This document shows positions 41,882 through 53,783 of a DNA stretch of 64,000 bases, piece by piece (positions within the stretch are counted from its first letter, which is position 1; each line of letters starts with the position of its first letter). The DNA is from Tolypocladium sp. Sup5 PDA-1 (Eukaryota; Ascomycota; Sordariomycetes; Hypocreales; Ophiocordycipitaceae): NCBI GenBank assembly GCA_000750105.3, contig JPHH03000083.1:1-64000 (forward strand), in the 5' to 3' direction. Position numbers and translations under genes: made by a program. The notes under the pieces were generated by a model. The model was not told where the DNA came from, did not search any database, and saw only the letters and a list, made by a program, of their open reading frames with translations.

Positions 41882-43524
41882 GATTGCTTGGAGGCTAGGA
41901 GGAAAGTGGGTTTCGATTTCTAGGGGTGAGCAGAGAAGTGTGAGGAGAAAAACGAACACTATGGAAAAGGTAGGAGAAAACGGAGTTATATGCAAGTCAT
42001 GGAAGGTAGAGAAGGCTAGGCAGTCAGTTTCAAGTCGTATTTAACTGGGTGCGTTCCCCGGTGGCATTCCGAGATTGGCCAGCGAAAATTCGGAGCTACC
42101 AAACAGGTGGGGCACATGCTTCGGCAAAGATGTCGGCAAGTCGCCCAGCCTCGGCGCTCCGATGCACCTACCTTACACCAACAATTCATTCATCGGGCTC
42201 GGGGTTTTCACGGTCGCGCGGAGGGCGTCGCCACGCCCTTCATTGCAAAGTCTACCCGGCGGCGAACCTGAGTTCGCGCCTATGTACACCCGTGACGGAT
42301 GAGACGCTCAGACGGTTTCAACGCCATGGAGTCGGAACAATGCTTACGTGGTGCATGCCGTAGGATAAAAACGCGAAAGAAAACAACACAGGTACTTGCT
42401 TCAAGCGTCGATGGGGCCAGAGGCGACCAGACCGCGGGGGTCTGCCTGGGGGCCACCGGCGGAAAAGAGCACATCTTTTGTCCCGATTGGAAACCCCGAC
42501 CTTATGCTTATGCTAGATTATTTTACGGCCAGGAAGCCGTTGACTGCAGCCACCCGTATTTGGTTTTAAAGTCCTCGGTGGCTTTGTTTCTAATGCCCTC
42601 GCCCTGCAGGGCTCAAGATCTGCCCATCAGATTGTCGCGTCGTTGCATGTGCTCGCGCCGTTCGCTATTTGCAAATGCCCTATTCTTCCGCTTACACTTC
42701 TCTGCTTCATCACTTCATGTCTGGTCTCTAGATTCATGCCACGCTAACTGCTTCAGGGCTTGCCGAGATGGAGTGCTTCGGTCCGGCTGTTCATAATCGC
42801 AGGGCATCGCCGCGGCGGCCCAGGTAGTTGTTGGATCCTCAGTAGCTAAGAACCCAATGCAATTAAACAAACGCGTACAATGCTATGGCCGTCTTCCTTC
42901 AATGACAAAGACCAATTCTTCTGCACTCTGTAAGGGCTTGATGGGAGAACGTTGCGGCCTGGCGATTCTGCATTGACGGGCTCACGGCGATGCCAGCCCC
43001 CACTCGTCACTGTCCTTGCGTGCACCCCTGCCTTCGGTGGGCTCCGATCGGACCCAGTGCCGCAAGCCATCGGCGCATCAGCGGGGGGGTCGATTTACCT
43101 GTTGGTTCAACGCCTGTTCTGCATTCCAACCACATCGCACAGAGCAGCATCAGGGGAGAGGGCATCTTTGAGCTGACCATTAGCAGAGACGGCTTTCGCA
43201 ATGTTTCCGAAGAAAACCTATTACCTTGATGGGAGGCCCGTTTCCGTTCCTGCATGACAATTGAGCCCGCCGGACTCGGGTAAGTTGCAAGACTACCAGG
43301 CCAAAGCGCGATACGGCGGTGTTGTCCCGTTATATGTGCAAGACGCCAACGACACAAGAGAGTCGGCGACGGAGTCAGTCCGATCGGCCAGATGACGCAG
43401 CATCGGAAGTTCTGCCACGAAAGACGGACTTGACTCAGGAGAGCTGACCAATTGGCCCGAAGTTGCTCCGCAGTTCGTTGGTGGGGTCTCAACTGACGGA
43501 AAGGATATAGCCACTCAACGCAGC
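41882..43524. other. Intergenic, with a RING-like gene start fragment
   Basis: Holds the P450 promoter and, at its centre, the fragment at 42720-42825. Minus-strand frames at 43007-43759 may be decayed coding sequence downstream of the Zn2Cys6 remnant but cannot be placed. Confidence 0.4.
42720..42825 (+). repeat. Copy of the start of the 6-kb RING-like gene
   Basis: The stretch GAGATGGAGTGCTTCGGTC and its leader (CATGCCACGCTAACTGC) match 5988-6060, including the start codon context and the C/T-rich leader. After about 20 codons the similarity ends. It is the third locus in this window with a piece of that gene. Confidence 0.7.
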
Positions 43525-43887
43525 TCAAACGCTCCCGTGGGCGGCGATGACGGGGGCGGTCGAGTTGGACCGCGAGCGACCGATGGGAGGCTTCTTGGGC
43601 TCGCGGGAGGCGGGAGGCGCCTTTGCAATGGGCAGAGACAGGCCGCGGAACTTGCCTCGGCTGGCAATGCCGACACCCCACGTCAGCTGGGTCTTGTAGC
43701 CAGAGCATTCGTTGCCAACCTCGAGACATTGGGAGCAGTACGGCCGCCGGCGGTCGCACTTGATGTTTCGCTTGGAGCAGGTGAAGCAGTCGTCCGAGGC
43801 GCCGCCGGCAGGGGCACGTCTTCTGCGCTTTCGGACAGCAGCGGCATCCTTGACAGACACCGTCTGATGAGAGAGGGCAGCAGTCAT
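43525..43887 (-). CDS. Truncated Zn2Cys6 transcription factor
   Basis: From ATG 43887 the frame gives 120 residues. Residues about 34-61 form a perfect zinc cluster, CX2CX6CX6CX2CX6C (CFTC, KC, C, CSQC, C), preceded by a basic run (KRRRRAP). The conserved extension GVGIASRGKFRGLSLPIAK follows, as in larger fungal regulators of several hundred residues. The frame stops soon after, and the downstream sequence (43000-43520) shows only broken frames, so the regulatory domain is lost or needs introns I cannot see. It could bind DNA but not regulate normally. Confidence 0.65.
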   Translation of the reverse strand: MTAALSHQTVSVKDAAAVRKRRRRAPAGGASDDCFTCSKRNIKCDRRRPYCSQCLEVGNECSGYKTQLTWGVGIASRGKFRGLSLPIAKAPPASREPKKPPIGRSRSNSTAPVIAAHGSV

Positions 43888-44690
43888 GGCCACGGGCGAA
43901 CAGAGGCCAATCCCAGGGCTGATGGCGGCGGTGAACGTTCCCGGTGTTGGTGATACAGAGCGATAGAACGAGCGCCAGTGGTCCCCGATCACTGCAGATG
44001 CTTGATGTGACTTTGGAGTGAAACGTCTACGGAAGAAGAGGTAGAGGGTTGGACGAGAGATTGGGAGGAGAGCAAAGGTGAAGAATTGCAAGCACAAGGG
44101 AACGAGAGGCAAGACGAAGCGTCTTCTGAAGATATTGTGTGCAGAGTGGAAACGGGTGCAGAGACAGTTATGTATATGGAGAGCAGTGGCGTGCAGAAGA
44201 CCCGATTCCGTCTGGTAGGGATGGACGGTCTAGAGATGGGCTGGCTAGCAGCCAGTAGTGGTGGTAGAAGGCGATACGCCGCCATGGGGGGCGTCTTCTC
44301 CATACTTCCAGAGTACGTACCAAGGCTATAGACGCAGAACTCCCGACGTCCGTAACCCGGTGGTGTGGTATGCCTGTGAAGTGGACGGTACCATGCACGT
44401 ACCATCACAGCACGGGACGGTGGGTTATCTGGAGAAATTGTGGGAGGAGGGTGCCCGCCATCGCCGAGTGCCAGCGGCTGCTGATTGGAGTCGACCGAGT
44501 GAGCGTGAGGAGGACTTCGGCGTGAGTCGTGCTTCAGAGAACGGTCGAGCGCGTGATGGTCCGGTCACGCCGCAAGGTTGGAAGAAGTGGAAGGAAAACA
44601 AGGCCAGAACGTGCGCAGGGCGATGGGCAGACTCATAAATACGCCACTATTAGCCGCACTTACCGAAAGTGTGTACTTTCACCTTTGGCA
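43888..44690. other. Upstream region of the Zn2Cys6 gene, no other gene
   Basis: Frame-open stretches on both strands reflect GC-rich sequence; no domain is visible. Confidence 0.35.
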
Positions 44691-45102
44691 GGTGCATTTG
44701 GCTACGTGCGTGACACAGACGGCCTTCCTAGACGGATGAATCGGCACGCGACACAGTCTGTCAAGACTCCAACCCCTGCCTGGCCAACAAGTCCAAGTTG
44801 ATACGGTTCCCTTGCTTGCTCGCGAACCTTCCTCGTTGCGTTAGCTTAGGCCGGCCCCACGTGCTGTAGACTCGGCATATTAAGCGACCTGGACCCCTCA
44901 AACTTAAAGGAACCAACCGCGGCAGTGGACCTTGCGCAGATCCGGGACAGTGGGACCCTGCAGCGCAGATTCGCCTGGGGTCGCCTCCGCCACTCGGGCC
45001 TACCTAATTAGAGAAGCTGGGGCCGGCGGATGTGGGTGTGGCCATCCAGCCATCTCACTAGCTCTGGTCCGCTTCTCTTTTTCTCTCAGCTGGCTAGGGG
45101 GT
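44691..45102 (+). repeat. About 410-bp dispersed repeat, inverted copy at 59.7 kb
   Basis: Matches the reverse complement of 59735-60141 at roughly 85-90 percent by eye, with a few indels. Both copies have the same ends (GGTGCATTTGG and CTAGGGGGT on this strand). No coding potential or terminal inverted repeat seen. It could be a non-autonomous element or a solo LTR. Confidence 0.82.
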
Positions 45103-47563
45103 GTCGAGCGATCCCCAAGTGTTCCAATGGAGCCTCTGATGCAGAGACCGCAAGCATTGACCGAGCAGTGGGCCATGGGAGCCACAAGCACGGCAAAAGG
45201 TGACCGAGATGCGGGCTGGCCACGACATGAACCGGGCCGGGAATCCGGAATGACAAGGGTCACGAAGCGGGCAGCGAATGGGCGGACGAACCGGAGCCCA
45301 CGATAATCAAATCCAAGCCACCCAACAGAAAAGGGCCGTGGCCGTCGCGCGCCGCAACGTGGCTTGCCGTGGATGCCGCTCTCACGAGACCAAAAGATCA
45401 GCATCATTGACGGCACGTTGCCGCATCTGGATCCTTCATCCGGGGCAGCCACAATCTGGTCGCTGGTTTCGTGCACATGGCCTCGAGCCTACCCTGAAGC
45501 TAAACGCGGGGAATGGGAGATGCACTTAGGGTGTCGAAACCGAGATGCGAGCAATTGAATGGGAAGGCCGCCATCGAGGCTTCTTCCACGTGTGCCTGGG
45601 CTTCTTGCGCGTGTCCTTGTTGCACTTGCCAGGGGGTCTGGGGGTGTCTCGTCTCATGTGAGGACAGATTGAGCGATGCCCGCCAGCTTGGAACGGCCTT
45701 GGCCCAAACTCCTTTCGGCTTCATGTGGCCACACATGTTCGTGCATGCATCCGTACATGGTCGATGAGGGGCTCACACCTGCAGGAACTCCAGCAAGGGA
45801 CATTCGAGACACAAGTCGATCGCGCGGCAGGTCGTGGACTCGTGGCAGACCTGGAGGGTGGCGTCGGCGAACCGTGAGGGTGGAATCAACTCAATAATCC
45901 CAGAGGTGGCCGGAGATTAATAACTGCGACTATGTGTCGGCATATTGACGCATACACAATGGAGTGAGCACATGCAGGTGTCTTGGACGAAAAGATGGAC
46001 GAAAGGATGGACTGAGGCACCCGTCCATCCCATCTGGGGAGGAAGGAGACAAGCCCGGGGTCTGGGCCAGGATTTTCACCCCCTTGGCCCTCCTTCCGCA
46101 TCCTTCATCTCCATGTCGCATCACCAACATCTGCACCACAGCAGTCGCGACAGGAATAAACGCAGCCCTGCTAGCAGCCATGACGAAAATCAGCCATGAC
46201 GAAGCAGAGATTAAAAACCTCACTCGGGGCTTCCTGCGCCCATCGCATCGCTGCCATCTCCTCCGCTAACCGACGGAGGACCCGTCTCGCCCTTCCCTTT
46301 CCCAGTGCCCAAATTCAGGGCCGAATTCAGCCCAAGGACGGCGGACGCGGGTAAGCCACGGTAGATAACCTCTTTAGCCAGCGGACAGGTTCTGACGACC
46401 CATCCATACCACCCAAAACACCGCTGCGACACAGCGGCGTCGCCTACGCTCGAAGCGGACGTCTGCGCCGGGCAGCGCGAGCAGCCACAGTGGCAGCTAC
46501 TGGCCCACGTCTCGATTGGTCCAAGCCTCCAAGGGTCTCTAGCCTCTCCGATCTGCCAGCGCAGATCACGAGACTGCCCGCTATAGCTCGTCGTCGACGC
46601 CTTGGCGTGTGCCTTTCAAGCCCGGGCCGCCGCCTCATTCACACATGCAAGCCATGCGGCGCGATGCCCCGCCTATGTTTCTGCTTGTCCGGGAACCCAG
46701 GACGAGACGACGGATAAGCACCTCAGGAGGCGTCGACCGAAGTGAGCTAGACAAATTGTTCAATCTGGACACGAAACTGCTGTGGCCCATCCTGGCAGCG
46801 GTCATCCTTGATTGTGTCTGCAGTCCACCGAGTACGGAGTGCTCCTTGCTAATATTGCCCCGGTCGCCAGTGTCCGTGAGGCTCTGTTGCTGCTGACGTC
46901 ACGAGGCTCTGCTGGAGACGGAGACTGTCCGCGGACACCTCCTTGTTCCCGCTGTGGAGCACCGCTCCGCCGGGCTGGATCCGCTCGACCTGTGTCTCGA
47001 AACCCATGCATCCCCATCCAGCCGTCGACTGTCCTGAACCTATGCTTGTCGAAGAAAAGCTGCTGCCGTTCATGAGCCCAGTGGCCGCCTACGGTTGTGC
47101 CTTTTTTGGAAGCCACAAACCCAACAAGCTTCCTGGCTCCAGCGCCTCAAACGTTGGGCTAGTCACTATCCGCCCCCCGTCTCCCACAAGCCGGTGCTTC
47201 TCGACGCGAGTTCCGGGTTCCCCGCGCCGAGACGATACCAATGAGGCCCTGATTTGCATCAATGGCTCGTGGCCTAGTGCCTTGGTTCAGTTGATGGGCC
47301 CTGATGTGCCGCTTTCGGGAACGGACGGTGGGCGGACAGGGGCCAAAGCTGGAGCGTGAGAAATTTCCGGCAACTACACTCACTCTACAAACAACGCATC
47401 CTCCTTGTCACGTTCACTCTATGGGCGTTTCAAGGACACATTATTGGGATGGGCAACGATCGTTGCGAATGCTTCACCACTCGGAGACGCCATATATATG
47501 TTTAACAGAGATGGCAATTTGTCAAACGCCACAGGATCAGTAGGAATTGCCAGTACGTCGAGG
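45103..47563. other. Intergenic, about 2.4 kb, no supported gene
   Basis: GC-rich with many long random frames on both strands. Bases 47536-47563, just left of the hAT terminus, match a stretch of the 33-kb hAT remnant (GGAATTGCCAGTACGTCGAGG at 33290 on). Confidence 0.4.
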
Positions 47564-50500
47564 CAGCGCTCATCACAGATCAACTCAATCAATCAATCAT
47601 CCCAATCAAATCAATCAAATCAGCCCAGTCTTACGTTCAATCAAATCAATTCCAGTGATTTGAAAGTTGACATGATTTGGTTAAGTTGATATATACTATG
47701 CTGTAGTTACCCGAAGTGCCATCAATGAATGACCTGTCCTGCCTGGTCCCTACCCTACAGAACGTAATCACAGATGGATGCTACTTACTCAACCACATAA
47801 TATAGCAGTAAGATTAGGTACCTACTATCGCCGGCCGGGCCAACCCGGGGCTAGCTAGGATGACGCGGTTACGCGCCTTCGCCACCCTGCGCGACGCGTC
47901 AACTTCGCCGTCACGACATAACATCAACGACGAGATGTCGCACTTACAAACACCGTCTACTCCGTCGAGTCTTTCGCCAGAGGTTTCAACACCATGCCCC
48001 ACTTCACTCTTTCCTTCTGCGTTCTCGCGACTATCACAACCAACGACCGTGGCCAAGCAACTCGAGGAGGCTGCTGTCCAAGATCTGCCCGTTAACCCTA
48101 CTATTGAGGATCTACCCAAGATCGTCTGGAAGAACCGCCGCTTTGTCCAAGAAGCTTCGCTAGCCCGGAAGGGTGCAAAGGGTAGAAAGAGCTGGATTAG
48201 GTCACATGGCATGTTTTTCATCGAATTGAATAACCAGGATCAGCCAATCGGTAATGTCTGGTGCTGCAGTCGTTGCGATACGAAGGGCCGGCCGGAATTC
48301 TTCTCAGTACAAGCCACATCTTCAGCAGCAGATCATCTTCGCAAGTACGTATCCGCCCCTGGACCAACAAATCCATCTACTGACTCGCCTAGATTTCACC
48401 GGATCACCCCGACGAGCCAGTCAAGCCCCAGCGACGACGATAGCGCGATCGATACCCATTCCTGTGCACCTCCCAAACGACCGCGGCTTGACCAGAGCAT
48501 GATACCAAAAGCAAAGGTCAAAGCTATACAAGAACTCAGTGTTGGGTTCGTCATTGACAGCGATGTGCCATTTACAATTTTTGAGCACAAGTTTCTGAAG
48601 GAGCTTTTCTACCGATTCGACCATGAATTAGCGCTCCAGATCCCCTGGAGTAGCAGTTCTATAACCAGAGAGCTTCAGAGGATCTTCGAGTCCAAAATCG
48701 ATGTTATCAGAGCGGAGCTGGGTACTGCGCTCACGAAAATACACATCAGCTTCGATCTCTGGACATCGCCAAACCGCCTTTCGATAATGGCTGTGTTTGC
48801 GCACTTCATCGACAAAGTCGGGTACCAACAATCCAGGTTGCTGGCCCTACGCCGTCAATTTGGTACTCACAATGGCGAGAACCTTGCGCATACTTTGTTC
48901 GGCATTGTCCAACAGTGGGAGATTGGTGGGCGGGTTGGAACGGTCATGTCTGACAATCTGAAGGCGAACGACACCTGTTTGTCCTATTTCTTCAGGCAGC
49001 TTGACCCGTCGATCAAAGCGGCTGATATAAAGGCCCATCGGATGCGCTGCTATGGCCATATTCTCAATCTTGTTGCGCGCGCGTTTCTTTTCGGCAAAGA
49101 TGCCGACTCTTTCGAGCTAGAGTCAGACATCAACGGCATGAGAGGTCTTGCGGAGCAAGACCTTCGTCATTGGCGTTCAAAGGGCCCAATTGGAAAGCTC
49201 CACAATATCGTCAAATTCATCAGATCGTCACCTCAACGCAGCGAATATTTCAAGCGCATCGCTCACGAGCAGGAGTACGAGGGGTACCGTCTTTCCGAGG
49301 AATCAACCGCCGAGCTTGAGGTCGTGCTGGATAATGAGACGCGGTGGAACTCTACTTATATGATGATTGAGAGGGCTCTGCGGAAGCAGACTGACATTAG
49401 GGCTTTCATCTTTGCGCTCGAGGGCGAGCAAGACGAGGCAAAACGAATCCCTGCTGATGATATCTTATCCAACGAGGATTGGCGCGTTCTTGGCGAGGTC
49501 AACGAGATCCTTAAGCCTCTATACTTTCAGACGATGCGGACGCAAGGTTGGGGTAAAGGCGACAGCCATGGGCGGCTGTGGGAAGTCCTGGTTGGAATGG
49601 AATACCTGCTCGAACATTTCGAGGACTGGAAAGGCTTTTACAACGAGGTAACAACCAAGACAATAAGGGAGACGAATCTAGACGATCTTGAGCCGATTGG
49701 TCTGAGGGAATTCGAAAGCCGGCCGACCCGTGCCCGTCGCCGCCCTGCTCGCTTTGATGACGAGATATATATGGTTCAACAGCGAAGTCAAACGTCAAGA
49801 TTTACGGTAGCTGCCTTGCCAGAGCATTCCCGGACCGAACATGACTCGCTTGATAAGTCACCGTCGCATGAGATCTCCCAGAAGAGCTCGTTACCCGCAG
49901 ATCATCGAGCGTATATCCGGGCATCTATCAACAACGGCTGGAAGAAGCTGGACGAGTATTACAATAAGCTCGGAGAGTCTCCCTTGTTTGCGGCAGCAGT
50001 TATTCTTCATCCGAGATTTGGCATCAGCTGGTTGGAGGCTACTTGGGTGACTGAGGAACAATTAGCCTGGGTTCGTGATGCAAAGGCGGGCATGAAGGAC
50101 TACTTTGCGCGGTGGTATCAGACGAACCAGCAGAATGACAAGGAACAGTCGAAGCCTGCCTCAATGGGAACGGGCAAGAAGGACGATCACTATACGCAGT
50201 GGATTAACAGCAGAACGAAAAAGGCATTTGCAACGAGCGGCAGTGTCAGCGAGTTGGACAAGTACCTCCGCCTTGAGCCACAAGACACACAAGAGCCGAT
50301 CCAGTGGTGGAGAGACCATAAGCATACTTTCCCGGCATTAAGCAGCTTTGCCTTGGACGTCTTTGCCATTCCGGCGATGGCAACTGACTGCGAGAGGCAG
50401 TTCAGCCTGGCCAAGTTGACGCTAACATCACAAAGGCTCGCCATGGGGGCTGATACGCTGGAGCGAGTTCATTGTCTGAAGAATTGGGTCCGACATGGTG

Positions 50501-50697
50501 GGGTGAAGCTGGGGAGTTGGGGAGGGAATTAAGTCGTAGGGGACGGCGAAAGACCCTCGTATACCAGGTGTACAGGTCGCCCATACAGTTGATTGGGAGG
50601 AGTCAATCAAATCAAATCAATCAATTTGGACCGGAAACCTGTCAATCAAATCAACTTTGGGGCCAAAGTTGATTTGATTGATTTATGATGAGCGCTG
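47564..50697 (+). mobile_element. Apparently intact hAT DNA transposon
   Basis: A full-length transposase frame is bracketed by inverted termini CAGCGCTCATCA (47564-47575) and TGATGAGCGCTG (50686-50697), identical over 12 bases. Inside both ends lie clusters of CAATCAAATCAA motifs (47580-47680 and 50595-50680), the usual hAT subterminal transposase-binding repeats. I could not find the expected 8-base target duplication outside the termini. With one open transposase and matched ends the element may be mobile. Confidence 0.8.
47860..50532 (+). CDS. hAT-family transposase
   Basis: An uninterrupted 890-residue frame from ATG 47860. Domains in order: a low-complexity N-terminus; a BED-like zinc finger near residues 130-165 (WCCSRCDTKG ... 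ADHLRKY); the first catalytic block with FDLWTSP near 300; SDNLKANDTC near 365; CYGHILNLVARAFLFG near 400; DNETRWNSTYMMIERAL near 490; a linker; and the C-terminal dimerisation region (WWRDHKHTFPALSSFALDVFAIPAMATDCERQFS ... CLKNWVRH), quoted here only in part as landmarks. This is the Restless/Tol1-like arrangement. It cuts and pastes DNA between its terminal repeats. No stop or shift was found, unlike the other hAT copies here. Confidence 0.93.
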   Translation: MTRLRAFATLRDASTSPSRHNINDEMSHLQTPSTPSSLSPEVSTPCPTSLFPSAFSRLSQPTTVAKQLEEAAVQDLPVNPTIEDLPKIVWKNRRFVQEASLARKGAKGRKSWIRSHGMFFIELNNQDQPIGNVWCCSRCDTKGRPEFFSVQATSSAADHLRKYVSAPGPTNPSTDSPRFHRITPTSQSSPSDDDSAIDTHSCAPPKRPRLDQSMIPKAKVKAIQELSVGFVIDSDVPFTIFEHKFLKELFYRFDHELALQIPWSSSSITRELQRIFESKIDVIRAELGTALTKIHISFDLWTSPNRLSIMAVFAHFIDKVGYQQSRLLALRRQFGTHNGENLAHTLFGIVQQWEIGGRVGTVMSDNLKANDTCLSYFFRQLDPSIKAADIKAHRMRCYGHILNLVARAFLFGKDADSFELESDINGMRGLAEQDLRHWRSKGPIGKLHNIVKFIRSSPQRSEYFKRIAHEQEYEGYRLSEESTAELEVVLDNETRWNSTYMMIERALRKQTDIRAFIFALEGEQDEAKRIPADDILSNEDWRVLGEVNEILKPLYFQTMRTQGWGKGDSHGRLWEVLVGMEYLLEHFEDWKGFYNEVTTKTIRETNLDDLEPIGLREFESRPTRARRRPARFDDEIYMVQQRSQTSRFTVAALPEHSRTEHDSLDKSPSHEISQKSSLPADHRAYIRASINNGWKKLDEYYNKLGESPLFAAAVILHPRFGISWLEATWVTEEQLAWVRDAKAGMKDYFARWYQTNQQNDKEQSKPASMGTGKKDDHYTQWINSRTKKAFATSGSVSELDKYLRLEPQDTQEPIQWWRDHKHTFPALSSFALDVFAIPAMATDCERQFSLAKLTLTSQRLAMGADTLERVHCLKNWVRHGGVKLGSWGGN

Positions 50698-51757
50698 ATC
50701 AGTACATTGCATGATGTGAGGTAGGGTCGAGCATCAAGGTCTCTGAATGTTTAAAACTACGAAGGGGAGAAGAGATCCAGTCCTTGTAGGATATATGATG
50801 CAGGGCGGACCCAGTGCCGAAGGCGGCGATGCGATCTGACTCTACACATTCATGTGATGACTTACGTCCTTTGCTGACAAGTCGGAGTAGAAGAACACAA
50901 GATGATTTAGAACATTCGCTTGAAGCCCCGAATGGTTTTTCATGGTTGCGGTCGATGTCATGTATATGTAGTCACTTTATGTCTTTATACTGTCCGAGGA
51001 GCAACGGAGCGGCTGAAGTTCTCGGCACGACCAAGAATACTGTTCTAAACCCGTGGAGTGACCCGTAGTTCCAGCAGACTGAACGTTTTGAGGCGCTTAG
51101 GTCACTGTCATCTGGGAGACTTCATCTCCGCAGGGTTTAGGGATTGGCATCGGACGTTGTTCATGTTCGTTTGCCGTGCTACACCCCCGCCGTTAGATGC
51201 ATCCCCTCAGAAGCTCTATTCCTGCGCCGAGACCTGAGATGGTCCAGTGAGGGGAAGGTCATTTGGAGTCGACTTATACCGCGGGATGCTCAGAATACAT
51301 GGAAAAAGGGTGAAAAGCAGAAGCTTGTGATGCCTATGAGTAAGGGCATGCGGGGATCCAATTCTGCACAGCGAGTAATGACAAGTCGCGCGACACCACT
51401 ACCGTCGTCCGTCTCCGAGGCCAAGAGTCAAGGCGGTAGCAGAATAGGCTGGGCTTGGTGGCAATTGTATCCAATCTGGGGGAAATTGGGAACAGCTTAA
51501 AGCTAAAAATTGGCCTCGACGACTCACGCACGGCGTTGCATAGAACGAGTGACCGCTGTCATTTCGCCTTGCGTCTGAGCAACAAGTGTTCGGTCCGAGC
51601 GCAAAACAGACTTGCGACTGTACGCCTCTACGGTTTTGTGGCTGTTTAATAAACATCAACTAGACAGTGTTTGGCCTGAGAAACCTACATACGGGTAATG
51701 AGGGCCAATCTACCTGGAAACCATGATCTGCAGGCGGGGAAGACGGTTGTGCTGTGT
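50698..51757. other. Intergenic, between two hAT elements
   Basis: No supported gene. Short frames only. Confidence 0.4.
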
Positions 51758-53380
51758 GGGTAGCTGTTGCTAGCCTACTCGTAGCTAGTGGTGACGGTTT
51801 AGATGGGGAACGCCATCCGGCGCGCTCGGGCCCGATGGTACTGGCTAACTGGACACGGGCAGGCGGATGAATTGCCTCGTCCGCTTCGCCGTCTCTGGGG
51901 GCAGGTTGGGGAAGCTGAGGAGGAAGAGTGCCGAAAACCCTCGCCCAGCTGCTGCATTCCTCCCAACCCAGCAGGCCCGTGCTCGAACCAAAGAACCCCT
52001 GGGAGCACCGTCAGATTGCGGGACCGGAACTGGATCTGCCCGATTGACAGGCGACGAGTGGATTGGGCCAGGACGAGGCATTGGTTGACCAAGTCCGACG
52101 CAGTTGCACCAACGGATTTGGAAGCTGTGCCTCATATCCCTCGAAGACTCGGTACAGTCGCACCTCCTGGTCGTAATTTCTTGACAATGCCATGTCACTC
52201 TGTGAGTCGTCGAAACCTGCTTACCCCGCCATGTTTGTCCGAATGTTTGCCGTTGTTTGTCGCAACCGAGAGTTGGGGTCGGGATGCATCCGAATGCCGA
52301 TGATCAAGGAAACATGTGCCGAATGGGACAATGCTCAGGCGTCATGCGTTGGTGAATGGCCAGAATAAGCGGTGCATATGCGGAGTAGGCACGTACTTCG
52401 TACTCGTATGCCGTGGAGAAATGTGAGGTGGGCTCGGGTTTGGGACTGGACGCACACAACCCGCTTCCCGTCCGTGGCTGTCGTTCAAAGTACTACATAC
52501 TACACGACACTGTTTCACCACCATGGAGTACAGAAGACCTGACAGCCACCATCGTGAGAACGAGTGGAAAGAACAATGCCTTCTAGAGTTTTCTGGCCAG
52601 GCATGGACCTAACCCAAAAGGCAGCACAGCAAAAAGGAGCGAGGCCACAGCAAGCCAATTCTGGTTGATGCTACGTCTCCTTTGTAAGAAGTGAAGATAC
52701 TCCCGCCAATTGTTGCAAAGACAGCAGCAAAAAAAGCAATGCAGCCGAACTGAATGGGTGAAAATCTTTCTCCCATATAAAACATAGGCGCAGTTGAGTC
52801 GTGTTGTTCTTGCCGCCATCAATTAACATGTCTACCAAGCGACAACCCACTACGCTACTGGTCTGCCCAGCGATTAGAGTACCCACGCGATGGCGATTGA
52901 TGTTCTATAGATCCCGGCGATGGCTGCCGAATGTGAGAGGACTTTTCCTCCGCAGGTAGCATGGTTCGCCGCCTTTCGTGGGGTTGCAAGACTTCGAGTG
53001 CGGAGTGGCAACCTTTGGCGGATCGCCACACCCCACATCGACTTCTCATCACCAGGAACAAACGCCTTCGCGATGGCGGCTTTGTTTCCGCGCTCGCATT
53101 TTATCAAAGGCCGGAGACATGCCGAATTCGTATCGTATGTCTCATTCAGCCTTTATCAGGCCAGACGGGCTGTGAGATCCCGATGACTCTTCGCTGATGA
53201 CCCTTGATATAGCCGAGACTGTTTCTGTCGGCAGGACAAGTGCCTAACGTCGCACTTGGTATTACTTGCCGCGGCAGCATGGCAACAAAAGTGACCGATG
53301 CTCCGTCCGCGACTTTCCTTTAAACTTACAAGAACCTCCATTAAGCGGCGATCCGGAAAAGCAATCAATGGATGCACTAG
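51758..53380 (+). mobile_element. Decayed hAT element, copy B
   Basis: Second copy of 12411-13807, same orientation. It has about 185 extra bases (52655-52840) absent from copy A and keeps the CERTF dimerisation remnant near 52920 with a stop (TAG in place of CAG, 52908). Left end GGGTAGCTGTTGC and right end GATGCACTAG agree with copy A, which defines the element boundaries. Confidence 0.78.
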
Positions 53381-53783
53381 CCCAGGCATTTGGAAAGTGT
53401 AGGAAGTCGCCACTCACTGTGTCAGGGAGGCCACGCCCGGCTTGCCTACGTGGATGGCTCTGTCAAAGTACAATATACCAAGATTCTGTTCCTATCTGTG
53501 AAGTGCCCTCGATCGAAAGACCCCGTGCCAATCCAACTCTCACCTATTCGCCCTATCCGCTCGCGTCGGAAGCACAGCAGCTCATACTCATCTTGATGGG
53601 CATGGCATATGCTGGCTGCTGGACGAGCTCTGGGCCTTCGCCGGGGCACAAGCACACATTCTCGGCTCGCCGGGAAGGATCGCGACGACACTTGGGCGCA
53701 TTTCAGTGGTGGAAGTACGTCGGAGGCATGACTTTGGCATGGTAGGCACCTTGATAGCTACATTGGCTGGTGGCCTTTGATGG

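Noticed and set aside
43007..43759. 250-codon minus-strand frame overlapping the Zn2Cys6 gene
   Set aside because: It reads the zinc-cluster region in the wrong frame; the remaining part may be decayed regulator sequence but cannot be joined.
47556..50705. 8-base target-site duplication around the intact hAT element
   Set aside because: Flanks CGTCGAGG and ATCAGTAC differ; a shared AGTAC is offset and does not abut the left terminus.
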